Source: Absidia repens
Taxonomy: Eukaryota; Mucoromycota; Mucoromycetes; Mucorales; Cunninghamellaceae
DNA length: 64,000 nucleotides
Direction: 5' to 3'
Assembly: GCA_002105175.1 (NCBI GenBank)
Contig: MCGE01000013.1
Location: 496,001-560,000 of the forward strand
This document shows positions 24,676 to 37,439 of the stretch, in pieces (position 1 is the stretch's first letter; each line of letters starts with the position of its first letter). The notes below the pieces were generated by a model. The model saw nothing but the letters and a program-made list of their open reading frames with translations, was not told where the DNA came from and did no database searches. Position numbers and translations under genes: made by a program.

Positions 24676-25792
24676 TCAGCGTTGAGCATGTTGTTGAGCT
24701 TGTTGTTGAGCCTTGGCAAACATTTGGGACAGACTAGTGGGCATGTCGTTCATCATATTTTGGGCATCGGATTGACTTTGAGCTACATCTTGCATAGCCT
24801 CCGGATCTAGTCATCATACAATAGTTGAATAAAAAAACAGTGATGAGAGTCCATCCATGTGTATTAAATCTTTGACGCAATCTCAAACGTTTTGTCCCAC
24901 TTACCCAGATTTTTTAGCATCTTTGGCATCACCAACATCATGATCCCACTGAAGCCAAGCATAAGGAACATAGGGTTTTTGAACATACCCATGACGTTGA
25001 ATCCTTGTCGTTCCTATACATACACAAATGGAACGATGCGTCATTTATCTCTTGTACTATTAACACACACAGATCATTCCTGTTTTTATCTTACGACAAA
25101 GTAGTCCGCTTCAGCTTTAGCCCGCAAAACAAATGGATGGGGAATCGCATAGCCAGTCTTATCCCAACCAACACCCAATCCAGTATAGGCGCCATCAACC
25201 GTGTTTTCTTTCACATCCACGCGAAGCTATAGTGACAAAAAAGTGAGTGCCTAATATCAACAGGATCTTCAGGTAATCTATACGCCTCAGTTTACCTTTG
25301 GGAAGATGTAGTCAATGTCGTTTACTTCCAATAAATAAGATCCAGCTGGTACATCATCACTATCAATAGTGTTGGTAATTAGTATGTCATATATGAGTCA
25401 CTCTCTAACCTTTTTTTGCTCTATCTAGCTTACAAGCTAAAGGTTCCATCCTTTTGTACAAAAGTATAATAGATACCACTAAGAGATACTTTCGTTGATG
25501 GCCGTAAACGTCTCAAATCTATTCAATTAAAAAATATCTCGTTAGATAATTGAATATAAAACTTGTCGTAATAGAAAAAAAAGTTCTTCTTGCTTACCTG
25601 TGAGGATGCCATTAGTGACAAGACTTCCTTCCACTGACACAGCCGCGGCTGTTGCAAATAGACTAACGAAGACAATATTGTATAAAATAAGGGAGACATA
25701 TTAGTATACAACATATACACATATTTATATATTTATACATACCATGATACAACTAACGATATTAGTAACACGATATGACGAGTAATGGCCAT
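24676..25792 (-). CDS. EMC7: ER membrane protein complex subunit 7
   Basis: Subunit of the ER insertase that places tail-anchored and multi-pass proteins. Exons 25743-25792, 25598-25662, 25434-25518, 25296-25359, 25095-25226, 24905-25013 and 24676-24806 give 211 residues. A signal peptide covers about 1-24 (IVLLISLVVSCLFATAAA). A lumenal beta-sandwich of the carboxypeptidase-regulatory type follows (GILTDLRRLRPSTKVSL, GTFSFDDVPAGSYLLEV). One membrane span is near 160-180 (NPMFLMLGFSGIMMLVMPKM), then the cytosolic DPEAMQDV helix and Gln-rich tail. The segments match EMC7 in order. Small first exon of 50 nt. Confidence 0.94.
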
Positions 25793-27414
25793 TCTATATT
25801 TTCTTGGATGGATGAAAAAAAAAAAAAAAAAAAAAAAGCAAAAGGAGAGGAAAAAAAACAAGCGAGCTTCCGCTTGGAATTGCATCGCTGCAAGCGGCAT
25901 TTTAAAATTCTGTCAAAATGGCCTTTTCACTTTACCATATAGCTATATGAATATACCACATAGCAATTACGACCATTGTACCATCACCCAGAGTTGTACT
26001 GATTAAGTTACATGTCAGCATTGGTTCTAGTACCTAAATTCGCATCGGTCATTGGATCTCAATCGATAGTCAGTAGTGCCAAAAATTGTGATATGAATAA
26101 TTGCTGAAAAAAATATGTCCATAGAAGATCAGCCAATTTCCGTAAATAGACTCGATATCTCGTTTTCTTCAAAAACAGAAATAAGTACTTCCAGTCTGAG
26201 GGAATGCAGCGAAACGAACGGCCGAATGGTAAGATGAATTCCCGAAAGCTGAGAAAAATATCGCGGTAAAAGTCGCATATTGTGAATGAAGGTCTGTGGC
26301 TCAATAAAAGATATGATCCATACGGGACCACTTTAATGACAAGATGAACAAAAACTTCAGTGATTTATCAGTCATTAAACATCATCGCTATTACTTTTCA
26401 AATTTACATATTGTAACGGAATCTGACCACAGTTCTACACCTTTGTTGGCAATAAAACATACCGCCGCTAATGACCATATTCCGGAAGACAGACTCACTT
26501 GGCCGAGCTCCAGATATATACATTTATATATATAATATAAAAAGAACAAACGATTCAGCGCACGATCAATGCGAATTTCTTCTTAGATGATTCACACCAT
26601 TCCATCAGACTCTGTATACGTATGTATTTTCGCTCAATCCAATTTTTTTGTGATAAATTTGGTTTCATGAGGTATTCAATATTGCTGCATTATCTCCAAT
26701 ATAACGTGGGTGAGTCACATTTTACCGGCGTTACGTTGTTGCAGGTTTCACATATGACAATGACAGTTTTCCAATTTGTCAGCGAATGCACGCATCTGCT
26801 GTATGGACTGCACAGTACTGTGTACATTTGATATGGTTCATATCAAAAGCACACTATCGATGATGCCATCATAATTACCGTAATAATAAAACGTGTAAGG
26901 AGGCGTTAAGCAAGGAAATCCATTTTCTTTTTTTAGAAAAATAAAACAAACACACTCTTGCCAAAATTATTTTGAATGGGCCAGTTTATTAATTATCACC
27001 TAAAAAATCATAAATAAAGCACAATAGACATCATTGTAGTTAAAATTACACTACAAAAGCAATCCAGGAAAACGCCAAGCGATGGAGAAGGTTTGTTTTC
27101 CGTGTCCAGGTACAAATGACAGTTTCCTTCCACCCAAGGTTTGAAACCATTCAAGAAATCCACTCACCACTGTTTTTTAAGGCTCAGTGTATAATACAGT
27201 TTGGTTATCGTTCGTTGAGCGACAAACAATTCAACAGTGAAGAAGGGAAGCTTAACAATCCCGATTTGCTACATCTCTTCTGCAAAGATATCTGGAGAGA
27301 AGAGCAACCATTCCACTGATAATGAATAGCGATAACTATTTTCATGAGAAAAAACCATAATGCTGATATTGTATGGTGTTAGTTGTTATAGAGTAAGGAA
27401 AGGTTGGGTCTCAT
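25793..27414. other. Gene-poor spacer
   Basis: A-tract just upstream of EMC7 (25815-25838). Open frames at 26059-26331 (- strand) and 26344-26535, 26622-26831, 27116-27319 (+ strand) have no recognisable family, and their composition is like the surrounding DNA. The stretch 27060-27320 reads like faint, decayed coding sequence but I cannot assign it. Confidence 0.35.
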
Positions 27415-28520
27415 TTTTGTATCCACCAAACCACTAATGATTGCCCAGGCAAACCAATAAAAACGCCATTTCAAATTCCGCCCACGTGAAGTATGTTATT
27501 TTCTCTCTCGCCTCTTTTGTTTTTTTCGGGTCTCTTTTTTTTCCTTAAATTTTTTCTTCACCATTCAACTTCTATGGGATTATGTTGGACTTTGAATAGC
27601 ATCAGAACTAGTTTAGAAAGGGTTTCAGCTCAGTGATTACAAGATGCATGGGGAAACCCTCTCATTTTGGATCTAGGATCTGAAGGCACCATTAGTTGGC
27701 TTTTTGGAGTTTTCATTAGCTTACTCTAGTCTTAGTCTGTCTATAGTTTGTCTCTACAATTAAATAAATATGACTTTCTTTTAAACACCTTGATAAAAAT
27801 GACCCATTAGTCTTTGTCTCGCCTTGTACAAACAACCCTTCTTTACCATCACGTCATTAGAAAATTATTGACAATTGTTATGCTCCAATAAAAGATATCC
27901 ATTTGTTGTCTTTCTCATGTCTTGCCTGTCTTGTACAATATATTAGATCTCTTTTTATAGCTGCTTTTTTTAGATTAGTATTGATCATTCTTCAGATCCT
28001 CAGTGTCTCCCTCCAATAGAACCCTCCATGAAGTCCCCTGTTACAATGAACTCATCTCCTTTAGTTTCAACATCTACCAATATGCTTCAATGAAATATGC
28101 CTTTTATTAACCATCTTTAACCCATTTGATCAATAACAGGTCATCATTATTATATTTTTGCGAGTATCCTACCAGATATTTTCTTTGTAGTTCACCCCCT
28201 ATAACTTCGCCTTACCCCATGCTGTAGGAGCTAGTTGTCGGCCTTTAGGTCACTTACTATCCAACTCCGTCATATTCTCCTAGATCAATTATATAAATCA
28301 ATGTAGGCTCTTCTGTTCACGTAGCTGTCACAATAGAGCATTTTACACGGCTTTATAGTCTATCTATACCTGTTCGTGCCGCCTTCTTCCCATTGAGACA
28401 TAGCGACGAGTTGATAGCTCTAAGTCGCCTAGGATGATGCGTGATTGTATTCTTGTTCTGTCATTCATATCTGCCAACCTAATAATAATCAGGTAATTTT
28501 CTTACTACTGTATAGTGGAT
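27415..28520 (+). repeat. Dispersed E-box repeat, copy 3 (forward, longest)
   Basis: Homology to copy 6 starts about 65 bp before the E-box (ttgtatccaccaaa near 27417). E-box CACGTG is 27483-27488, pyrimidine tract 27497-27560, core 27570-27770 (caacttctatgggattatgt, gatgcatggggaaaccctct). Three further AATAAA/AATGAAA-type modules follow near 27887, 28090 and the region 28120-28200 (gagtatcctaccagatattt; ttcacccc), ending around tagagcattttacacggc. No coding domain. Confidence 0.78.
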
Positions 28521-28789
28521 TGTTATTCGTATAGTAACAGAAATTGATCATCATGATCAATAAACAGTACGAAATAGCATGGGATCTTTTACAGTTAAAA
28601 TACATAGAAACTGGATTCATTTAGTGTGTATTATTTGCCTCTTTATTTGGATCACATAATTTGAAAATCACGTAGAAGCTTGTCAGGTAATGAAAATATG
28701 GTGCGGCTCGCTTATAATGTCAAATTTTCAATTTTCATTTCAAATTTAAGGCTTCAATCGCAGTTTGAAAAATACCTTTTAAAGCCTTT

Positions 28790-29050
28790 TTTTTCCCTCC
28801 TTCCTTTCTTTTCTTTTTTTTTTCCCTCAAGTCACCGCCATTTCATTGATCTCAATGGGATGTTGTTCAACTGGGATTAGCGTCAGGACTAGTTTAGAAG
28901 GGTTTTCAGCTCAGGTCTTACGAGATGCATGGGGAACCCCTTTCATTTTGGATCCAGAATTCGGGACCACTATTAGATTAACCTTCATCTTAGTTTAGTA
29001 TTGGTTGTCATTGTTATAATTACTACTGAATAAACTTTGTCTTGCCTTTT
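28790..29050 (+). repeat. Dispersed repeat, copy 4 (forward, core only)
   Basis: Core 28868-29040 with gattagcgtcaggactagtt, gcatggggaacccctttcat and a final gaataaacttt. A pyrimidine tract precedes it (28785-28825) but the E-box block is missing, and no downstream modules follow. It sits shortly after copy 3 in the same orientation, suggesting insertion next to, or tandem duplication of, copy 3. Confidence 0.72.
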
Positions 29051-29814
29051 TCTATCATTGTTTGATTGTCTTACCAAATGTATATACATGGACTTATTAT
29101 AAGCAGAAAAATACAAACGGGTGTGTGTCCGTACAACAACAACAAAAAAAAGAAGGGACGGCACTTTTTATTGTACAAATAGTAAATAAAAATACATAAA
29201 CTAATCCTCATTTGCAAGTCTTACAATCTACATCTACATCTACATCTACATCTATTAGCTACGCTTGATATGGGAGCGGGAACGAGCGAAAAACAGGACC
29301 TTATTTTCTGTATAATATTTTACAGTTTTCGCGGTGTTTTACAAAATAAATTTTCCTTTTAGTACATCAGATACGTTTCAAATACTAGGCCAACCAGCCA
29401 AAGTCTTCTTTTTTGAAGGCTGATAAGTTTTTCTTTTTTTATTACCGATGTACAAGTTTTGTTCTTAAAGGTCTGAATTATCATGTTTATACATTATTTT
29501 TTTGAGGTGGCCATTTTTTAAAAAACTATCAGCTTTCTAGGATCATGCCTAATATTTGACATTATAAGTGAGCCGCACCATATATACAATATGCCGAGTC
29601 TAGTGGAGCTGTTACGTCGACAATATAGTCTTGGTTGATTATATGAATGGTAGAACGGAAATAATACCATGTTGCATATGAAACGGTCTAGAACTGTCAA
29701 CTAGGCGCAAGGTCTCCAAGGATGGGGCAAGGAGCCATATATACGCTGAAAAAAACAAGTGCAAAATTCGCTATATGAGAGTTATCTATTTCCTATTTTG
29801 CCTTGGTGCTCAAA
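29051..29814. other. Gene-free spacer
   Basis: Contains a short ACATCT hexanucleotide repeat (about 29229-29253). No gene seen. Confidence 0.35.
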
Positions 29815-30085
29815 GTGGAAATATTGCTTCTTTTATCTGCTACCTGAAGTGGAAACATTGCATCTTTTATCAGCTATCAAAAGTAGAAACATTGTATCTT
29901 TTATCTGCTACCTGAAGTGGAAACGTTGCATTTTTTATCAGCTATCAAAAGTAGAAACATTGTATCTTTTATCTGCTACCTGAAGTGGAAACGTTGCATT
30001 TTTTATCAGCTATCAAAAGTAGAAACATTGTATCTTTTATCTGCTACCTGAAGTGGAAACATTGCATTTTTTATCAGCTATCATA
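29815..30085 (+). repeat. Tandem repeat of 68 bp (two 34-bp half units)
   Basis: tgaagtgg recurs at 29845, 29913, 29981 and 30049, an exact 68-bp period. Each unit consists of two similar 34-bp halves: tgaagtggaaacattgcatc then tttatcagctatc, and aaaagtagaaacattgtatc then tttatctgctacc. About eight half units in all, with an imperfect first one at 29815. 68 is not a multiple of three, so open frames across it are not meaningful. Confidence 0.88.
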
Positions 30086-30671
30086 CAAATCTTTTTTTTT
30101 TTTTTTGTTCTTGTTTAGGTGTTTAGGTGGTTCAATTTTTTTCTGTACTGTACACCCTAATATAAAACAATCTGCGCCTTCACTTCATTCCACATCATCC
30201 CAAAAAAATAAATGTATGGGTGACAAATGTTTCGAAAAAATAATGACTTCGTATTCCCCTTGCTTGAAAATAATTTGCAGCTAGTCTCAATAAACTTTAT
30301 ATTATTGTATCATATGTGACAGATTATCGCCCTGCCTGAAAAGGGCAGCTTAGATCTTTTTTAGAACGCAAGCGGGATTTAAAACCATTAGTTGCCTGCA
30401 ATTTGCGAAAATCGCTTTACCCATTTGTTTTTTTCTTGTTTTTTTGTTACTTTTTATCACTTGGCGTCAAAGTTACTCACACCCTTCCATTCCTTCTTTC
30501 TTCATTCACTGTAACTTATATCTATTTAGTCTAGTTTTAATTTATTACAAGGATTCTTTTCCCCTTCCTTGCTACCTTACCCCTCCTTTTTTTTTCTTCT
30601 ATATTTACTGTGTTGGCCATCATCTAGCCATCAAACCATTAGACTACCTTTTCTACTATCCATCCAGCAAT
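30086..30671. other. Spacer and muniscin leader
   Basis: T-rich tract at 30090-30105, a GC hairpin-like gccctgcctgaaaagggc near 30330, and a pyrimidine-rich leader 30430-30600 before the muniscin ATG. No gene. Confidence 0.4.
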
Positions 30672-33600
30672 ATGAACGAAACTGCTTCTCCAACACCTTA
30701 TATCAACGCCTTCTCTGTAATACTAAAGAAAAGACTCTTTAAAGGGTTGTGCCTAGATAAACAAAACTAACCAGTACCCCTCTTTTTGTTATTTATTTAG
30801 ACGGAACGTCCGAAGGATAGTATTGACCTGATGCAAACACGCTTGCGCTCGGCTCTTAAACTCAATGATGAACTAGCAGAATATTTTAGAGAAAGGTAAA
30901 ACAGGGATTGGAATAAATCCTAGCGCTTTCTATTCCTTACAACCTCTTTATCTTTTATGTATGCATATTCATAGGGCTCTAGTGGAAGACCTATATGCAA
31001 AGAATTTGGCCAAATTGAACAAAAAGTCCTTCATCACTGACAAATTGGCGCTTGGGTAACGAAACAATAATTAGCATGGAGCCACAAAGTCAAAGAATTT
31101 AACATAATCTTTTTTTTTAATGTAGTACTATGCTTCCAGCATGGGAAAGAATCCAGAACGAACTTTTGGACACTTCGAATATTCATGCCACCTTTGCCAC
31201 GAAAATGATCGACGATATCGAAAAATCTTTACGTTCAGCCATTGTGAATGATAAGACTTATGCGGAAGTCCGATCCGTAAGTAAACTATATTATGAATAA
31301 TAGAACAAAGATTACTGATATTTTTACTTTTTAAAATATAACAAATTATTTAGATGGATCCTACCTTTCAAAAACTTTCAAAAGACTACGATGATCGTCA
31401 AGCAAAAATGAACAAGGTAAACAATAAGAATGATAGACAGAGTATTTACTCATGTTAATTTATTTTTATGCTCCTTGTAGCACAAGAAAGCACTCGACAA
31501 ACCCGGCAAAAAACCATCGGACACTGAAGCCAAATACACTGAAATCAAGAAACAATTTGAATCTACAAGATCAGAATGGCAACAATACAGCTCCAAGTAT
31601 ATACAGGTAAAAGGGAAAAAAAAGATATCCTTGGGCTTATAAGGATTACATGCTAACATTCTCCTTCTCCCGTTTCTATAGCTATTTCAGAGTGTGGAAG
31701 AACATCATTGGTATGATATCAAGAACTATTTGCTACAATTTGAAACAATCCAAACTGATCAAATGTTGAAACGCGTCCAGGTAATAATAACACAGAATCC
31801 ACCAAAATCAAACCAACTACAGAATGACTAACCTTCATATTGTTAGCTGGCTGGTGATAATTTGGCATCCGTATCTGACTTCTCCGTTGAAAATGAAATA
31901 TTATCGTTTTGTCGACAGTATGCAAGAAACAACGAACTGCCAACCAAACCCACATCAATACAGCATCCACCGGTCGCTGCAATGTCATCATCATCGTCTA
32001 TACAGCAACCGATGTCTCCTATGAATGAATCAAGTCTACTGGAACCGTCATCACCCGCTCAATCGTCGTTTGCTGCACCGTCCTTACTTATTGATACATC
32101 TGACCACCCTGTCGAACCACAATCAACAAAATCAAGTGAATCCTATACTTCAAACCGGACAACTGCTGCAACTGGTACACCTTCTCTCCTTGCTTCAGGA
32201 ACTGAATCCGTCCATCATAGTCAATCCGATATAAACATTCAACATCGTCAAAATACACCCTCTATCAAATCAAACAAAAAATCTGACAAGCAGCGAAAAT
32301 GTAAGTTTAATGTTTCTACCATCCATAGATGTATTGTGCAACGCTAACTTTTTTTTTCTATGTTTTCATTCGCTGTAGTCCTCTCTTCATTCTCTCTTCG
32401 TCTCAAACCAAAGTCATCTAGCAGCAGCCAATTTGGTCACCAACTCCCTGACTTGCCAGAGTCTGCCGACGCACAACTTTCCCCTGCAAAGTCATCAAGT
32501 TTTACAGACAATGCTAGTGTATACTCTTCCCATGACGATCCTTCTTCTGTAACAACGAATGAAACCAACCAGCCAACAATCTCATCACCAAATACACTCA
32601 GTCCACCTACTTTACGAAAGGCATCAAGCTTTGCGGATAGTTTCTTTGGTACCCAGCCTTCTTCACCACATCAACAGAACACCACATCCAACATCCTTGT
32701 CGACGAAGAAGGGTTCTCCATACCACCACCCGATCGCACACCATGGGCAGCATCATCATCATCAGCAACCTCGCCCACATCACCAACGATCACTTCGACA
32801 TCGAGTGATGACCAGCAAGATACAGGCGATCTGATGTCGTTAGATAATTCAAGCTTATACGGAGCTACACCACGCATCAAACTGGATATCAAAAATGACT
32901 CTGTGATTCAGGAAGACGCAAAAACATCCCAGGTGGCACTGACACGCGTGGCGTCCATGTTAAAGGAAACCAATCCGGTGGCATCGAAACGACCTCGAGG
33001 ACGACGCGAATTACGATCTCAGCTTATACAAGGGAATACGTTGTCAGTCTATCAGCCTTCTATAGCATCCCTGGCGCCCTCCTCACCATTATCAATGTCA
33101 ACAACCTTAGATGACAGTCATCCTTCAGCAAATTCACCACCACCATCAGACAATAACAACAGCAATGAATCACCCAAGCAGACAGGGCTTTCTCCTTTTG
33201 CTCACGACGATGACGCCGATGCCAGTGAATCTACAACTCCTGCACCTCCCACTCAGATTATGGATGAACCAACCGCCGCAGTTGATGGTGCTGAAAGTGG
33301 TCCCAATGTCAACGTCCGAATCACTGAAACCATTCATGCGCAGCTCCAGCAAGGTCAAGTGCACCGTCTGATGGTTACAGGCGAAGTGGCGCTCTTATGC
33401 GAACGACGCGATGATATCAGCGATAGCGCACCGGTGCAATTCATTCTCAAACCAAACGGCGCAGAAATAACGCACGTGGAAGATGGCATTCAACGGCTAC
33501 AACAAGACGACGACGGCGACAACGACGATAGTGAGGGCATGGTGTATCAATTCACACCCAACGACAGCAACGACTATACAACCTATCTCCATTATCGGCA

Positions 33601-34045
33601 GTCGAAGGACTTGGTGGCACCATTACTAGCGAAGCCTATGTGGAAATGCGATCCCGACCAAGCACGACTGATGATCAAGTACTCTAGCACGACATCAGCG
33701 TTGGATCAGGTAATGATGATGACACAAGTGGGTGGGGATTGCCATGGAGCGCAAAGCATGCCGACAGGTCAATGGATGGTGGATCAGCAACGCATGGTGT
33801 GGTCTTTAGGCAACAATGTCACATCTCAGGAACAGGTGATCCGTGCAAAATTCGCTACGGTCTCCCAGGCCAACCCACAGCAACCGATTGCTTTACGTTT
33901 TGAAATGAACAATCAATTGGTCTCCAACATTTTAGTCACTTCAGGATCAGGACAGCAGCAGCAGCAGCAGCAGCAGCAACGATGGGCGAACATTCGTCAA
34001 GTGGAACAACATGCTCGCAGTGGGAAATACATAGCGGAAATCTAG
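30672..34045 (+). CDS. Muniscin endocytic adaptor (F-BAR plus mu-homology domain; Syp1/FCHO-like)
   Basis: Early-arriving clathrin-endocytosis adaptor at the plasma membrane. Nine exons (30672-30716, 30801-30895, 30975-31055, 31126-31276, 31354-31416, 31481-31606, 31682-31780, 31847-32300, 32379-34045) give 926 residues. Residues ~1-250 form an F-BAR helical domain (LKLNDELAEYFRERALVEDLYAKN is characteristic, with TMLPAWERIQNEL). A long Ser/Thr/Pro-rich disordered linker follows, with SPTSPTITSTSS-like stretches suited to Eps15/Ede1 binding and phosphorylation. From about 680 to the end is the muniscin mu-homology domain (VNVRITETIHAQLQQGQVHR, AKPMWKCDPDQARLMIKY, WSLGNNVTSQEQVIRAKF). A CAG-coded Gln run of nine lies near 897-905 inside that domain. 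Polyadenylation signal aataaaattt near 34101. Confidence 0.93.
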
Positions 34046-35658
34046 TGAATGATAGCGTCTTTGTTTAATTTAATTTTTTTTTAGTATCAATATCTCATTA
34101 ATAAAATTTACAGCTCTACCTCTTTTACATATATATATTGTTGACGTGTCTCCTGCTGCTTAGTGAATTATATTTATTATTGTGTTGTGGGGTGAAGGGT
34201 CATCGTCTGATTGGCAAGGGTGTACAGTGTATGTGTTTGATATTGGTACGACAGAAGAAAAGGGGAAATGGAAATTCAGGTGATAGATGTGAGAAGCTCA
34301 GGCACATTTTTATTATAAAGTGATATATGTGGAAAATGTTTCTTATCCAAGGGTGGGGTGGCATCGAGGACAAATTCAATATATTGATTTAAATAAGGTT
34401 TTGGGTGGGACTCGGTAGGGGATGAATGGTAGGATATTTCGAAATGGGTACAGGGAAGCAAGGGAAAAAAAAAAAGTGAGAAGGTTAGCGGAGTTTTGTA
34501 TACTGATGATGGTCTTTTGTGTAAGCGTTGCACCCTTAAACCCTTATTGTCGAGTTTGGGTTTATACCGAAGTCACCATTAAATTCAAGTAGTTCTGAAT
34601 TGTTGATATTCGGGTAGCTGGTTCTTTTTTTTAAAAAAAGGGGGTAATACGGTAGACGAAGTTTTTCGGTGAAAACTGTGTCAAGATTTTTTTTTTCCAG
34701 CGAGCCAAAGAAAGAAAAATGGCGAGGGTATAAAAGAAACGTCCAAAGGTATTTGGTCTGGATAAATCTATAGGCGGAAATACATGAACCGGACATTTTT
34801 TATTGAAGATGTTGTGCTAGTGCCAATAAGGTTGAGTCTACGCGGGGAGGGAGGGGAAAAAAAAATCCAAGCACATTTCCCCAATTTATTGACGGCGGAG
34901 GCAATCTCTAGAAGCGTGGAAGGAAAATCCCCACATAGCGAGGATCAGTGACCTTTCCAAAAGCGTGAATTTGGATAAATTTAAAGAATTATCATAGGTG
35001 GTATGGCGTAAAGCTGATGGCATCAAATCTTGTAGATGATCAACAAGGTTTAGGCACTAAAAAATAAAAATTGGGGAGCAAAATCTATATCGGGGTAAAG
35101 GTAAAGATTAATAGACAGGTTAACATAAATAACCTTTATGCCAGAGAAGCGAAAAAAAAAAAAATACCAACTATATTTAGTGAATTAACGGAGCTTTTAT
35201 CTGAATAGCGGCCACCCCGTGGATTTCGTAAGCAAACTCATTTAAGAATCAAAGTTAAGCGGGAAATGCTGTCAAATTTATTTGTCGACCTGTCAAAAAA
35301 AAAAAAAAAAAAAAAAAGGAAGGGGGATGGGAGGCGCGGACTGAAACAACTGTATTCTTTTTGTTGAGGGGTATGAATTCGATCAAACAAAGTCTTCATG
35401 GTCCCGAAGAAAACGATGACAACACTGTATACGATTCTAGGTACATAGATCATAGATATAATCAAAGGTGGAAAGGTAATCAAGCTGGTGGAACATCGAA
35501 CATCACAAATCGTAGAAAATTCTCCAGATCACTAAGGTTTATCGTAGAATTTATTTTAAACGCCGATAACTAGAAATTATAAAGCGAGTTTATTATTTTT
35601 TATTTTTTTCTTTTCGTTCTGACACGCATTACACGCTAAACAAAAATATTTATACAAA
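34046..35658. other. Gene-free spacer
   Basis: 1.6 kb with only short frames on either strand. The open frames at 34276-34533 and 34536-34796 (- strand) show no family. A 23-bp A tract is near 35295-35318. The leader of the aldo-keto reductase (35590-35655) is T-rich. Confidence 0.4.
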
Positions 35659-36878
35659 ATGTCAAAGTCTCATATTGAATTGAACCGCTCTGGTGACAAG
35701 ATGCCCTTGGTTGGTTATGGCTGTTGGAAGATTGAAGACAAGGATTGTGAAGAAGCTATCTATAATGCTATCAAATCTGGTTACCGTTTGATTGACAGTG
35801 CTGCGGTGTACGAAAACGAGGTTGGTGTCGGACGTGGTATCAAAAAGGCTATTAACGAAGGCATTGTGAAGCGTGAAGACTTGTTTGGTAAGGATCCAAA
35901 TATATGACAAAATTGCAGAGCTGATATTAACTGGTCACTTTTATTATTGCTACCTTAGTTGTCACCAAGTTATGGAATACTTACCACCAAAAGGATCATG
36001 TGAGACCTGCTTTCGATCGGTCTCTCAAGGATTTGGGTTTGGATTACATTGATTTATATCTTATCCACTGTGAGTATCAATGCATTAGATGGGAATCTTA
36101 AGCAAGGGATGGATCAAAAACAAAGAACATCACGTCTCATACTTCTTCTTTTTTTCTCCCACATAGTCCCGGTCCCTACCAAATACGTTGATCCTGCTGT
36201 CAAGTACCCTGGTGGATGGATTGAAGAAGGCAAAGAAACCATCACTTACGAACGCTCCCCTATTCATGTTTGCTGGGGTGAAATGGAAAAGTTAGTAGAT
36301 GATAAGGTGGCTCGCAACATTGGTGTGTCAAACTTCAATGTCATGGCTCTCTTGGATCTCTTCACTTACTGCCGTTACAAGCCTGCTACCCTTCAAGGTA
36401 ACTAAACCCGTACACAACCCGTATATGATCAAGTAGGAATGATTGACTTACCCATATCATGTTACTACCTTTTTTTTTTTTAGTTGAACTTCACCCTTAC
36501 TTGCAACAAAAGCGTCTTGTGGAATGGGTTCAAAAGCAAGGTGTCGCTGTTACTGCTTACTCATCTTTTGGTCCCGCATCCTATGTTTCCATGTCTGAAG
36601 AAGGAAAGACTGCCAAACCATTATTGAGCCATGAACTGGTCCAAGATATTGCATCTCGATGTGGTAAATCTACTGCTCAAGTCTTACTACGATGGTCCGT
36701 CCAACGCAATGTGGCTGTTATCCCCAAGAGTATGCACGAAGAACGTATGAAGTCAAACTTGGATATCTTTGAATGGTCTTTGGAACAAAAGGATGTTGAT
36801 GCCATCAACAAGCTTGAAATGGGTGCCCGATTCAATGATACTGTGACTTACGGTTTGGACTTGCCTCTCTTTGATTAG
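35659..36878 (+). CDS. NAD(P)H-dependent aldo-keto reductase (xylose reductase/Gcy1-like)
   Basis: Cytosolic TIM-barrel reductase of aldehydes or aldoses. Exons 35659-35887, 35959-36069, 36167-36397 and 36484-36878 give 321 residues, normal for AKR family 2. The catalytic tetrad is intact: Asp46 and Tyr51 ([10 protein letters not shown]), Lys80 (TKLW) and His113 (LIHF). The loop [10 protein letters not shown] and [20 protein letters not shown] match fungal D-xylose reductases. The coenzyme motif [13 protein letters not shown] at about 270-282 has the Lys and Arg that bind the 2'-phosphate of NADPH. So xylose/aldose reductase is the best guess; glycerol or other carbonyl substrates are possible. 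AATAAA near 36977. Confidence 0.94.
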
Positions 36879-37439
36879 ATTAGATTTAGATTAGAATTGT
36901 TATTATTATTTGGACTTTATTTATGTGTATGTAGACTATTATATGAACCCAAAATGTATGTATTTGTATATTTTGCAATAAATTGTGCTTGATTTTTGTC
37001 TTATATTTTGTATATTGTATAATAATTGCAAGGGTGTGAGATAATGATTATGTGGGTCAGCGGGCTTGAAAAAGATGGTACATCAAAGGTGAATAGACAA
37101 AAATGGGTATAGCTTTTCCAAAAATGGGACAAAAAGTAAAGTGAAAGCGTGTGGTTGATGATATGATGCAGTATAAAGAAAGAAAAGGGAAAATGATTCC
37201 ACAGCATGATATAATAAAAAAATGAGCGGAAAAGTGCATTCATGTAGTAATTAGTTATATCCATGGGAGTCGTTCAAAGATGATAAAAATCAATATTTTT
37301 TACAATGAATAGTATGATTTTATGTATGGATCAATTTTACACATACATCTTTTTTTCTTTTTACTACATGCACACACAGATCCCTTCAGCAAGACAGACT
37401 ATAAGCATAAGAGATACATATTATAAAACGACAAGATAT
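36879..37439. other. Aldo-keto reductase 3' region
   Basis: ATTAG/TTAT-type simple sequence after the stop, AATAAA at 36977, then AT-rich DNA. The frames on the - strand (37001-37264) are aromatic/His-rich low-complexity and are not called. Confidence 0.4.

Noticed and set aside
26059..26831. Three ORFs of 60-90 codons on both strands
   Set aside because: Composition equals that of the surrounding AT-rich DNA; no family features.
29815..30085. Possible CRISPR-like array
   Set aside because: The 34/68-bp units are continuous tandem repeats with no unique spacers, and the host is eukaryotic.
34276..34796. Two - strand ORFs downstream of the muniscin gene
   Set aside because: No family, no promoter-like tract, and interrupted by simple-sequence runs.
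37001..37264. Two overlapping aromatic-rich ORFs on the - strand
   Set aside because: Simple-sequence translation in the 3' region of the aldo-keto reductase.
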